DNA of 21,611 bases from Ophiothrix spiculata (lineage: Eukaryota > Echinodermata > Ophiuroidea > Amphilepidida > Ophiotrichidae): NCBI GenBank assembly GCA_000969725.1, contig JXSR01S002961.1; one strand, given 5' to 3'. The notes below the pieces were generated by a model. That model was not told the origin of the DNA. It worked only from the letters and a program-made list of their open reading frames with translations, and did not search any database. This document shows, piece after piece, positions 1 through 10,457 of the stretch. Within the stretch, counting starts at the first letter, position 1; each line of letters begins with the position of its first letter. Made by a program: the position numbers and the translations under genes.

Positions 1-1060
1 ACCTTTTCATATGGTGGGGCACATATGTGTTACAAATATATATTTTATGAAAATCCCAAAATAAATTTACATCAATTTTAATAAAAATGTGATTTTAGGA
101 GACCCTCAACCATCTTTTATCTTTTTTCCAGCATTTGCATTGTTCCATGGGGAAAAAGACATGCAGGGAAAATCACTCTATTTTCATTTCACACTCACTT
201 TTGAATTATTTTCATTTTCTTCCCTGCCTTTTCTCCTCTCTTACGTCTTATGACTCTCTTGTTTTCCTAGTCTTCCTGTTGCCTTCACATTTTCCCACTC
301 ATCCCACTCAAACATCTGCCTTGACCCCCCCCATACCCGCACCCCACCAGGTTTTAACACTCTACCAATTTATTTAGTTACCAAAAATGAATTAATTCAT
401 GCATGGGTTAAGATTCTAAGACTAGGGTCACAACAACCTAATTGAATACCCGTACCCACCACAACCCCTGGTACATTGTAGGTGGGGGCAGGAGCAAAAC
501 AGTACTTTGGAAAAATATACGTTTGTTTCAACAAAAGTAAACCAATATTGTAAAAAAGGTAGACAATTATTGTTTGCCTATTTTTTGATAAAATGCACTA
601 TTTTGATCATTTTTTCCATGATGACACAACAGAAAACAGAAAATTCATTTTACATCCGCCCAAGCTTTACACTAATGCATTGTGTAGACTTCCGTATTAA
701 ATCATGTCGGAGAGTTAATTTGCCATTGAACTACTTTATAACATATGCGATGCATCACATCAAAAGGATTGTCTCCAAAATGGGTTACTTCAGACAACAT
801 TTTCAACATCAACAGTGCACATATTTGTTATATCAGCTTTTAAAATACAGCAATTTACTGTTTTATGGTCACAGCCAGGTAATGATAACCCATCTTTTAT
901 TAATTCTGGTACCATTCTGCCATTACCAGTTTGATAAGCTTAATAACTAATTACGAAAATGTTCTGAAATTGCATGTCCTTTTTTCCTTTTGATTGGAAG
1001 CTTTTAATTAAGACAAGATACCTTTCTAAGACATTTTATTTTCTCCTTTAATGATATTAG
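1..1060. other. AT-rich stretch, no feature recognised
   Basis: Both strands have only short open frames with low-complexity translations (runs of Phe, Leu, Ser, His) and no domain motif. I see no terminal inverted repeats, tRNA-like boxes or tandem repeats. C-rich and T-rich tracts around 200-350 account for the longest open frame on the plus strand. Confidence 0.6.
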
Positions 1061-1116
1061 GGTCTTATCTACCAAATTTAAAATCCAAAGGGAAGGGTCG
1101 TGAAAGGGCGGATAAT

Positions 1117-1466
1117 CTTAAAAGGGGGTCTTAAATCCGGGGATCACTAATCAATAAGATTTGAAAGTGGGTAGGTTTGTCCAGCGCGAAACACCAGATT
1201 GGCAGTCAGGTGAGCTGATTTTGGAAAGAATGACCCTTTTTAAACTGATTTTGGGAGTCTAATTAATGAACTGAAATTTTAGCAAAAAATAGCCTCATGA
1301 GCTGAATATTTTCTAATTTCTTGATCAATTGACAAACTTGGAGCTAAAATACTGTATTTTTCTTCAAAAAGGGGGTCTAAAGAACTGAATCATGGTAAAA
1401 ATGGGGGTCTACTGAACAGCCTGGAGGCCTGAAAAGGGGGGTCTTGACTGCTGGACAGTACCTACT
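1117..1466. repeat. G-tract interspersed repeat, possibly a small TIR element
   Basis: A motif of the type AAAAGGGGGTCT recurs near 1120, 1367, 1400 and 1432, always on the plus strand. An imperfect inverted pair, GGGTAGGTTTGTCCAG at 1169-1184 and the complement of 1451-1466 (AGTAGGTACTGTCCAG), encloses most of it. This suggests a degraded non-autonomous DNA element, but I cannot identify target duplications. No coding potential is visible. The iterated G-tract plus TC resembles the motif inside the element at 11947-12645, though the two are not otherwise clearly related. Confidence 0.4.
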
Positions 1467-2045
1467 CATGCATGGTAAGAGGTAGGTTTAGTAAGTTTTG
1501 ACATTTCAAAATCAATATCAGCACCTTTCCTGGATTAATGAGCAAGTCTTAAACAATTAGTTTGGCTCAGTACACTTTTCAGAATCGTCGGATGAAAATA
1601 AGTCAATGTTAATTACATCTTTACTTGTAATGGGTCAGCATACTAGTATATTTTTAACCGTCTATTTATATTTTTCTTCAATTTTTTTAGCCGAAACGGT
1701 AATATAATACTAATCATGCTAGCACCATTAATAAGAACTTTTTTTTCTGACATTTGCTTCTGATTTGTTCTCATTTTTAACATTTTCGACCATGTAAAAA
1801 AAAACTGTTTGATTGGTGTATATTAAACATAAAAAATATGGTCATCAGGTTTCAGTGGCGTGCCCAGGATTGTCTGAGTGGTGAGGCACAAACATCGATT
1901 TTGCCCCGAATAAGGGTACAAGATCTCAGCTCGAAATTTTCAACGCAAAAATGTGGCACTTTCCCAAACGTCAGTCAAGGCATGTTGCATACCAGTACGT
2001 AGGGTATGACCCCTTGTTTTTGAAAACGTGTTTCGTTTTACTCTG

Positions 2046-2079
2046 GTTGCTATGGTAACCAAGCAGAGGCTCTGATTGG
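2046..2079 (+). promoter_or_regulatory. RFX X-box plus CTGATTGG (NF-Y type) module 1, inside the hAT element
   Basis: GTTGCTATGGTAAC at 2046-2059 fits the palindromic RFX X-box consensus. Twelve bases further on, CTGATTGG at 2072-2079 matches the inverted CCAAT box bound by NF-Y. X-box and Y-box pairs of this sort are known from RFX/NF-Y co-regulated promoters. Binding in this genome is inference. Confidence 0.5.
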
Positions 2080-2188
2080 CTAAACAGCAGAACAAATGTA
2101 ACTCAAAAACTATATACCGCATAGAAACCATCTTTGGGGTATGGGTGTATAATGGATAATACGCACAAACCATGAAGCTTGATTTTTA

Positions 2189-2225
2189 GATTGGTTGCCA
2201 TGGCAACCGGCAGCCGACCAATCAG
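2189..2225 (+). promoter_or_regulatory. Perfect RFX X-box palindrome flanked by CCAAT boxes, module 2
   Basis: GTTGCCATGGCAAC at 2194-2207 is a perfect 14-bp palindrome and an ideal RFX site. GATTGG at 2189-2194 overlaps its left edge and CCAATCAG at 2218-2225 lies ten bases to its right, in the opposite orientation to module 1. The module is within the hAT element, so other copies should carry it too. Confidence 0.5.
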
Positions 2226-3373
2226 GACATTTTACAGCAAATTTGGTGATATATATCTAAAATCCGGCTTCTTGATTTTGTAGCTACATATAAGCTTAAC
2301 ATCTGTGCCAAATTTCATGGCTATACCAGTTTTCGTTTTTGAGTTATGGTTGTTCCCGTAATGCAACTTTGCGCATTTTCCCATTTTGAGATATCAACAA
2401 AAACATTTGAAAATTAAGTTTATAAGTAGCTATTAGATTATTAAAGATAATAAATTACCACACATTTTGAGCCCATTTCGGTTAAAATCACATTTAAATT
2501 AGAGGAAATACAGATTTTTACGGACTGCTTAATATAGCTGGGTGAGATAAAATAAAGAAATATATAAGAATTTGACTAATTCCGAAAGTTTTCCCTGCAT
2601 ATGACGTGCAATGTATTATTTTGATAAAATAACAAATGAATTTCATTAAAAAGTGTAATAATATAATCATAAAATATTTTTGAAAGAAATTGTTTTAGAT
2701 CACATGTTGAATGTCTTTTATAAATGTATAGGAAAAAGCATTGGGCTGTTTATGACTACCTTAGTTTAAATCACCATAACTTTGGAACCAAATGTCCGAT
2801 TGAACTCAAACAAAAAGCATTAGAAAGAAGCGATTCTTTCCTAACATGCTATTATCTCAAATTTTGTGATCGAACAGAATTTTGGAGATCTTGTACCCCC
2901 CTCCCTTAAACTAAAAAAGTACACACACATTTTTTTGGACATCTTTTTCATAATACATTTCAAACTATTTTCTTCTCTTTTCCTTTGATTTTTATCTCTC
3001 CTACCCGTTCTATTTTTTAATTGTCCAGATCCCCGTATGGACCTTTTCCCCCAACTGACTTACCAAACTGGGGGCATGTGCCCCCCCCCCCCCCCTTTGG
3101 GCACACCACTGTCAGGTTTGAAATTCTTTTTTAAATCTTCAAAGTGTTTAGTTTACACAAAGTATAACAGCACATGTATTTACCATACAGATACAAAATT
3201 AAATGGAAACGGTGATACCAGCCAATGTATGATGACTCAGAATATAATGTAATAACAATGTAAAGGTCATCAAAATACTTGTTTTACAAATTTAAAAAAT
3301 CTCCAATATGTAGCAATGGGACAGATGAGTACTAAAATGAGTCGTTCTTTGTTGCTTTGTCACATGATTGCTC

Positions 3374-3993
3374 AAGTGGCGTACCTGCCTTTTTCCGTCA
3401 GCTGGGGCAAACGACATGTTCCAAGGAAAATGATGGGATTTTTTAGATGCGCGCGTAGGGCACGAAAAATTTCTGCAAATTCAGTTAAAAAACAGCAGGA
3501 TAGCATCAAAATGGTGTGATTTTTTTTACAATGCGCACGTACTGCACGAAAAAATTTAGGAAAATTCAACTAATTTTAAAATCTTTTAAATTCTCGCAAT
3601 ATACGCACGCCACTGGGCCTATACTATATAACAAAACATTTTGGAATGAAATTTCCATCAGTAACTGAAAGTTAGAGCAAGGGTTGTCCCTCTATCGGGC
3701 CAACAATGCTCACCGTTTTGTAACTGCAAGTATATTTGGCAAGAGGAGAACCCTTAGTGACAATCAGATCATTATTTCCTTGCGCTTGATGTCAGAAAAG
3801 CTAATTATCAACACTGCTACATGGAAGTGTCACATTGAATTTTCTGGTGGATTCCCAATAAGATTCTGATTAGTTACTTTTAAGACCTACGACTACGTTT
3901 TTCTCTTCCTTTTTCCTTTTCTTTCTCTTTTCCCTTTCCCTCTCTTTTTTTTCTGTCAGGGGGGGTGGCCACCCCCCGGCATGTACGCCACTG
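3374..3993. mobile_element. Degraded hAT-like TIR element, about 620 bp
   Basis: The left end AGTGGCGTACCTGCC and the complement of the right end AGTGGCGTACATGCC agree at 14 of 15 positions. Flanking octamers GATTGCTC (3366-3373) and AATTGGTC (3994-4001) agree at 6 of 8, consistent with an eroded 8-bp target duplication. The left half contains a diverged direct repeat of about 80 bp (starting near 3437 and 3519). A further internal end-like sequence, ACGCCACTGG near 3606, hints at a nested relative. No transposase frame is visible. It is older than the element at 1853-3111. Confidence 0.55.
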
Positions 3994-4543
3994 AATTGGT
4001 CAAAATCAATGCACACATGCACAGTAAATGTTGATGCGTCCAATAACATATGCAACCCATAGGAGCCAAGTGAATTTTAAGGCAATCAACATTTTCAATT
4101 ATCTGTTGACAAAGTGATGCATTTATGACCATCCTTAATGGAATTGTATCTTAACCTTATTAAGGCTGGTGTGTGTTAATTGTAGACAGGTGTTAATTAT
4201 TAACTAAAAAAAGGTTGATGACTGTTTTGAAAAAACATCATTAATATGTCTGCAGGTACCATAATACAAATATCAGTTAATTACTACAACTAATAATAGT
4301 AACATACTCAAAAGCATGCATAAACATAAAACATCTCTATGCACTAATAAAGAGGGAAAATAAATCAGCAAACACATGATAATCTACAAACTTACACAAA
4401 GAAAGCAATGTTAAAAGGTCACTTTTAAGCCAAGGCCTCTATTTTTCCGTTTAAAAAAAATCAAAATTAAGTTTTTCATGTATTGTCCACTACTTGCATG
4501 ATTTATTACAAATTAGATTTGAGCTATTTGTCACCATACTAAA

Positions 4544-4596
4544 CAGTCCGGGCAACGAACCAGATCTGGTTCCCGTCTGGTTTGTTGCCCAGACTG
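4544..4596. repeat. Hairpin with 22-nt arms
   Basis: CAGTCCGGGCAACGAACCAG (from 4544) pairs with a matching arm at 4575-4596 ending GTTGCCCAGACTG; only a few of 22 positions differ, and the loop is 9 nt. It could be a tiny foldback element or a remnant of a MITE end. No host gene is near. Confidence 0.6.
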
Positions 4597-4775
4597 CCAA
4601 ATTTGGGTTTAGCTAGCCCTGTCAGTGTCTGAGGAACACAGTTCAGCCTCAGTCAACAGATAGTGTGAGAATTGAGAAAGATGCATGCCCGAGAGAGTGA
4701 TTTCCCCCGTAAAGATCAAGTACAATTCTAGTACAACATTCCTGAGCTGCACATTTGGAACAACATACTAGTACA

Positions 4776-4803
4776 ATTCTAGTACAACAATTTGTACTAG
4801 AAT
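4776..4803. repeat. Perfect 12-bp inverted repeat in a GTACAATTCTAGTAC region
   Basis: ATTCTAGTACAA at 4776-4787 is the exact reverse complement of 4792-4803 with a 4-nt loop. A related string, GTACAATTCTAGTACAACA, occurs both near 4719 and at 4771, giving a short direct repeat about 52 bp apart. Confidence 0.55.
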
Positions 4804-5746
4804 AGACTAAAACTGTACTATATATAGTAGATTTTTTATTTGTGACACTACAGGCACATATTGTTGATGGTAAGATTATATTTGGAATATTCAGAATAAA
4901 ACTAAAAAGCTGTATAATGCTCAACTTTGTTCAACATAATACAATTAGCCTGTTTAAGTTTGTCGTAAGTTATCTCATTAAAGGTCAAAGGATTTTGTTT
5001 ACAAAATAGTTTACAAATCTTAGATGACAAAAGAAGTATCGTATTAATCTTACCCCACAAAAGAGGCCTATCAATCAAAGTATAGGATAGGTATTGTCTT
5101 CGACTAAAGCAAAATTCTCTTGGCGTCTTAGTTGTGCTTTTTCTCTGTAAACACAAAAGAATTGTTACGGATTGCAATTTCTCAAGTGGGGATTATCTAT
5201 AGGCCTACTTATTGACTCCAGTGAATAGAATAAGTAATGGATTAACAAAATATTTTACTACGGATTACAAAATGCATTGTTATGCATGGACAGAACATTT
5301 GAACCGGCTAAATGTCTAAACCTCATTAAATGAGCTATTTTCTATAGAATACACAAAGTACATCACACCGTCCTCTTTGTTTGGTTCAATAGGCCTAATG
5401 GTTCGATCATCACATCAATACTGTCATTTGTTATGAATTACTAAAACTAAAATAAATGTCAGCTGAATTGTATGAGCTTTTTAGTTGATGTTAAATTATA
5501 TATTTTAATGTTATAGGCCTACTATCTTTAAATGAAATGTTTTTATCCATACATACTTATTATTTATTTATAAGCACTTTATTTCAAACAGTATTTTTCA
5601 GACTCGCTTAACCCTTTCGACTTGTTATACTGTTAATTGATGTTTGGTTAGTTTATACCATTACCATAGTAATTTTTATCTCTAATGTATACATTTTATT
5701 TTCTTCTTTTAAAAAAGACATCTGCTACATGTGACAAATTGAAGTA

Positions 5747-6066
5747 CAGTGCAACCTCTTTTATCCGGACATGATGGGACCAAACAATGGCCGGATAAGT
5801 GAAAAATTCAGATAAGAGAATTGTGTGTAAATCTGCCTAATAACATATAAGTCTTTAATTGTGTAACATAAAATAATTCAATAAGAAGGGGTATAATGTG
5901 TTAATAACCTTTGTAAGCACTTTTTGATGGTAAAAATTACAAAAATGTCCTTCAAATGCATTAAATCATGACAATAGGCACTGACAAAACATGTTTTCCT
6001 TTGAAATTATTCAGCCATAACAGAGTAATCCGTATAAAGGAGGTTCGGATAAAAGAGGTTGCACTG
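5747..6066. mobile_element. pogo/Tigger-type MITE, 320 bp
   Basis: The element begins CAGTGCAACCTCTTTTATCC and its other end is the reverse complement, with 21 identical terminal bases. It is flanked by TA on each side (5745-5746 and 6067-6068). TA duplication and CAGTnnAACCTC-type ends are typical of the pogo/Tigger branch of Tc1/mariner. Subterminal GGATAAG-like copies lie at 5795-5815. The interior is AT-rich with no transposase, so it is a non-autonomous copy. It sits about 45 bp from the 3' end of LINE B. Confidence 0.8.
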
Positions 6067-6387
6067 TACATAAAAATGACTAAGTGTCCAAGTTGCAGTA
6101 ACAGATATTTCCTATTTCATTTAATTTCATTTCATTTTATTTTGGAAAACATCCATGGATAAAAACACAGAAAAGAATAAATAAATGTACACTTATTTCC
6201 ACTGTGGTCCAATTAGACGAGCCTAACATTTGGTTAATATAAAAATACTGCACATACAATTCAATCACAATATTCTGCATGAAAGCCATTCAACACAAAT
6301 ATAAAAATTATAAATTAAAATTGCACATATAGAAATACCCTTGCCCACCCCTACTAGGTCTTGCATGACCAGGTCTTGCATGAAAAT

Positions 6388-6599
6388 TTAAATAAAAACT
6401 GCATGTTCTTCTTGTGACGCTACTTTAAAAAAGTGTTGCTTGACTTCCTTTTCAAAAACATCTTTGCACTGTTGAGATTGCACTGAGTTTGGGAGAGAGT
6501 TCCATAATTTGATACCATTGTAAACAAAAGATTTTTGCCCTTGGCTACCCATATGTGACTTGAATAAGGCAAGTGTGCCTGATCTAGAAGAATATCTAT
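6388..6599 (-). pseudogene. LINE B ORF2, C-terminal end
   Basis: The minus-strand frame continues directly from the fragment at 11021-11545 once LINE A is disregarded: an Arg-Tyr-Ser-Ser-Arg start, then KSFVYNGIKLWNSLP and an alpha-helical tail ending in a stop at 6388-6390. The WN-x-LP motif close to the C terminus is a known mark of CR1/L2/Jockey-group ORF2 proteins. The match of two separated halves in frame and sense shows that they were one gene. Confidence 0.8.
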
Positions 6600-6631
6600 T
6601 ATTTATTTATTTATTTTTTATTTTTTCTTTC

Positions 6632-6686
6632 TTTATTGAGGGTTTTACTGGTTCAGTGACAAGCACTGCTTTTCAACCAGGCCCTC
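6632..6686 (-). promoter_or_regulatory. LINE A 3'-UTR stem-loop and polyadenylation signal
   Basis: On the minus strand GAGGG, CTGGTT and CAGTG pair successively with CACTG, AACCAG and CCCTC (6686 down to 6638), followed at once by AATAAA (6637-6632) and the AT-rich tail. A 3' hairpin next to the tail is the kind of structure some L2/CR1-group reverse transcriptases use to recognise their RNA. The role here is inferred. Confidence 0.6.
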
Positions 6687-6898
6687 ATTGTACACAAATT
6701 GTATTACGATATAGTAATAGAAATATACAATATATCATACACTATTTACAAGATATCATACAGTATTTACAATGAGTTACGAATACGTTTGAATTACAAA
6801 TAAGTAAAATGGCTGCTACAAGATAATACCATTCTTGTAGTTACAGAATTACAAAGATATTATTTTAAACACAAAGAAACAAGCAAGTGAAAGTAGGC

Positions 6899-9482
6899 CT
6901 AAATTTCTTTAATTTTTGACTGAAATTGACCCATAGTCATTATTTCCATCTGAGCCCTTACTGTCGGTGGCAAAGAATTCCATGCATATGCTGCCCTAAC
7001 ATGATATGTACGCTGACCTGCATTTGAATTAAATTTTGGCACAATCAATGTATTAGGAGTATGATTTCTAGTTATATGTGTATGGTTATATGAACAAATT
7101 CAAATTGAGAAGACAGGTAAGATGGATATTCATTCCTTAAACATTTGAAGACAGTCGTTAAAAGAGTATAATGCCATCTTTTATTTAGTTTATCCCACTT
7201 CATTGTATTCATTAAATCATTAGTTGGTGTCCTTATATCTGCTGACAAAATTATTCTAGCTAGGTTATTATGGAGAACCTGAAATCTATGTTGATGTTCC
7301 ACACTAAAATTTGACCATACCATGCATCCATAATCAAAGTGGGGAATAACAAGAGCATTTGATAACATTACAGTGGTTTTGTATGGTAGGAAATACTTCA
7401 TACGTCTTATCATACCAGTCCTTTTAGAAATAGTTTTACTAATATAATCAACATGAGCTGACCAAGACAGCTTGCTATCAAATTTTACCCCTAATTATTT
7501 AAACTCATCTACTCTTTCAATATCGGAATTGTTATATTTTAAGTGTATATCATTTAACTTTTCAAGCATTCTATTTGTACCAAAGACCATAAACTTTGGG
7601 TTTTTTTCAACATTTAGAGTTAGTTTGTTCACTTTAAACCATTCAGCTACCTTACTTAGACATATCTCCATTTGTGTATTAAGATCCAATTCATTTTTAG
7701 CTTTACACATTAAAGAAGTATCATCTGCATACATTACAGTTTTACATTCAGTTACAGCACTAGGTAAACAATTTACAAAAATAATAAATAATAAAGGGCC
7801 TAAAATGGAGCCCTGAGGAATACCAATATCAATTGACTTAAAGTCAGATAAAGTTGAGTTAACATTAACAGTTTGTACTCTGTTATTTAAGTATGATTTA
7901 AACCATAATAATTCACCCCCATCCACCCCATATTGATGAAGTTTCCCAATCAGAATATCATGATTTACAGTATCAAATGCTTTCTTTAAGTCTATAAATA
8001 ATACACCTGTAGCATAACCGTTATCCATATTCTTTAAAATGTAATCTTGAACATCTAAAAGGGTAGTTGTTGTGGAATGATGCGGACGAAATCCTGATTG
8101 AGCATTTGATAATAGTCCTACATTACTCATATATTCATATAATTGATCATGAACAGCTCGTTCAATGATCTTTGACACAATTGGTAATACAGAGATAGGT
8201 CTATAGTTACTTACATTGGTTTTATCACCTGATTTAAATATAGGAGTTACTTTAGCTTTCTTCCATGCATCAGGGAAAGTAGACTCATTCAAAGACAGGT
8301 TGCAAACATGAGCAAGGCAATTCGAGATGAAAGGTGCAGCTAACTTTAATAACCTTACATTGAATGGGTCTAATCCTGATGATTTACAATTTTGCATTTT
8401 ACATATTTGTTTAAGAACAAATTCCTTGGATACTGCTCTAAAAGTAAATGTGTTTACACTACAATTTTTACGAGAACATACAGTGTTACAAGTGCATACA
8501 TTATTATCATTATCAAATTTACTTCCTAGCTTATTACCTACAGAGGTGAAAAACTCATTAAATTCATTTGCCATATCCTTTTTATCACCTGAATAATTAC
8601 CGTTCTTTTTAACAATTGCTGAAGGTATACTTGATGTTTTGTTTGGTATAATTTTCTTAATTGTCTCCCAAAGATTTTTACTATTGTTTATGTTCTTACT
8701 TATAGCCTCATTACAGTAATTCTTTTTCAGAGAATATTTCATATTGTTTACTTTATTTCTAAGAGACTTTGCTTTATTCCAATCATCATCATTATTTGTC
8801 TTATGTGCTTTTGAAAAATAATAATCCCTATCTTTACTTAGTCTTAAAAATTCACTATTCGCCCATTCAGGTAAATACCCTTTAACTTTCTTTTCCTTAA
8901 ATGGTGCATGCTTATCACAGGCATTATTGAATACAGACTGCCATTCATTAAGTGCTTCATTTACATCATTTATATTACATATTCTTCCTCAATCAATATT
9001 TTTGATAGTATCGATATAATCTGCTTCATTAAAGATTTTGAAACATCTTGATTTAACAATTTTTGGTGGTAGTTTTAACTTATTACATTTCCTTACAGCA
9101 TATGTTAATAAATGATCACTTATGCCTAAACTATGAACGCCAGATGAAATAATAAGTTCTGGTTTTGATACAAATATTAAGTCAATTTTTGTTTTACTAG
9201 TTTTAGTTATTCTAGTATAATCAGTTATAATCTGTTCATATTAGAATTATTTGCCAACATTGTCACTTTCTTTAAATTACCAGCTTTAACCTGATCTAAA
9301 TTGAAATCTCCCAGGATATACAAATCGTCATATAAGTTGTTACATTTTTTAAACATATCATCTAATTTATCAAGAAAATCTACAGTACAATCTGGTGGAC
9401 GATAAATACTGCCAACTAAAATGGGTTTTGTATTTGTTAAATTAGTTACATAACATAAAACTCCACCACGAATTCTACCATC
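6899..9482 (-). pseudogene. LINE A ORF2, second part: end of AP endonuclease, reverse transcriptase and C-terminal domain
   Basis: After element C the reading resumes with DGRIRGGVLCYV and includes GSIYRPPD, LGDFN and (after a one-base frameshift near 9235) the SDH catalytic motif of the APE-type endonuclease. A TGA stop at 8989-8991 follows. The longest intact part, 8742-7495, codes for 415 residues of reverse transcriptase: NYRPISVLP, GFRP, the first catalytic Asp in DLKKAFD (251-257), GIPQGSILGPLLF (about 307) and YADD (338-341). It is ended by an in-frame TAA at 7495-7497 that replaces an expected Tyr before LGV. The same frame then runs to 7072. A frameshift near 7085 leads to the terminal WNSLPP region and a stop at 6899-6901. 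The active-site residues are intact, so the lesions are recent relative to the element's divergence. It belongs to the CR1/L2/Daphne-like group. Confidence 0.88.
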
Positions 9483-10457
9483 AATCAATCAATCAATCTT
9501 GGAGTTTCCACCTCTTGCTTCAGGTGCACCGCTGTATGCGTGGTAATTAAAACATCAAACAATTAATGAAACAGTCAAAAAATGAAGAAATTAAGCTACA
9601 TGGCACAGCACAGTCAAAGAGTCCGAAGTGGTAAAACTTGTGGCACTTGTAAGACTAGTAGAAGTGATGCACAGGTGAAGTCCATAATGAACATGCGATA
9701 TAGGGTGATGTGATTAATGCAAGCAGGAAAGAATATTAATGTCATATTCTATATAACACCCAGCGGAGAGAAAAAAAAAAGTGGTTCATGCACCTGGCAA
9801 GGACTGGCATAGTGCAGTAAAAGTGCACAGAGAAAAGCAACCTGGCTGATTGAATACCAGATGCTCTGTGCGTGCATAGTAACTTGACACTAGCGATCAT
9901 ACAATAAAAACAATTGTTTACAAGATACCTTACATGAAATAAGATACAAATGATCAATAAAACCAGAATATATACATAACTCAAGAGTTAGGCTAAAAGT
10001 AAATACACAAATCTTACTCTACTTGGATTGATCAGCAGATCATAACAGCATACATAATCAAGAATAATAAATGAAAAAAAAAATAAATGAATGAAGATTA
10101 TGCAGTAGGTAAACTGCAAGATGATTACTGCAGTGCTATATACAATGAATTTTAGAAACTATACAAAAATACAGTACATTATAGGCTGCCATAGGTTACA
10201 GCAAACAACAGCAAATCTATACGTGACAACCCACAAAAACACTTTGTGCACCTGTAAATCAGGTACACCAAATACAAAAGTTAAGCAAGGCAAGGCTCGG
10301 AATACAACAAGAAAACGAGCCAGCCGGTGAAAGTATACAATGTACATGTAACTGATGTGCATCGCAAAATATAGTTAAGCAAAAATGTGGGAAGAAACCT
10401 TCCCATACAGACAATATGTGTACATGAAATGGATTTTTTTAGGAACTAAAAATCATC
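9483..10457 (-). mobile_element. Element C: 3' end of another LINE-like retrotransposon with (GATT)n tail, nested in LINE A
   Basis: About 975 bp splits the endonuclease frame of LINE A between the RHD and GRIRGG residues. On the minus strand it ends in GATTGATTGATTGATTGAT (9500-9483), as a retrotransposon tail would, and has no inverted ends. The junctions share GAT, so the target duplication cannot be measured. The interior is noncoding and T-rich, resembling a LINE 3' UTR from a strongly 5'-truncated copy; the last 45 bases before the tail are GC-richer. Family identity is unknown. Confidence 0.7.

Larger units (their letters stand above)
1853..3111. mobile_element. Non-autonomous hAT-type DNA transposon, 1259 bp
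   Basis: The left end reads CAGTGGCGTGCCCA and the right end, on the other strand, CAGTGGTGTGCCCA, so the termini are inverted with one mismatch. Both sides are flanked by the same octamer TCAGGTTT (1845-1852 and 3112-3119). An 8-bp target duplication with CAGTGGCG-type ends is characteristic of the hAT superfamily. The interior has no transposase-like frame, so it would depend on an autonomous relative. It contains two X-box/CCAAT modules (2046-2079 and 2189-2225) and a 14-base C run just inside the right end. The intact target duplication argues for fairly recent insertion. Confidence 0.88.
4002..5740. other. AT-rich intergenic DNA with hairpins, no gene
   Basis: No frame here has domain-like content; the two 91-residue minus-strand frames near 4649-5177 translate to uncharacteristic AT-driven sequence. 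The stretch holds the inverted repeats at 4544-4596 and 4776-4803, and three TAGGCCTA octamers at 5210, 5390 and 5514. Confidence 0.5.

Noticed and set aside
507-950. A 147-residue plus-strand frame
   Set aside because: The composition is what AT-rich DNA gives, and no motif or hydrophobic pattern indicates a protein.
7472-8596. Plus-strand frames at 7472-7816 and 8327-8596
   Set aside because: They overlap the minus-strand reverse transcriptase, which has all the motifs; they are antisense shadows.
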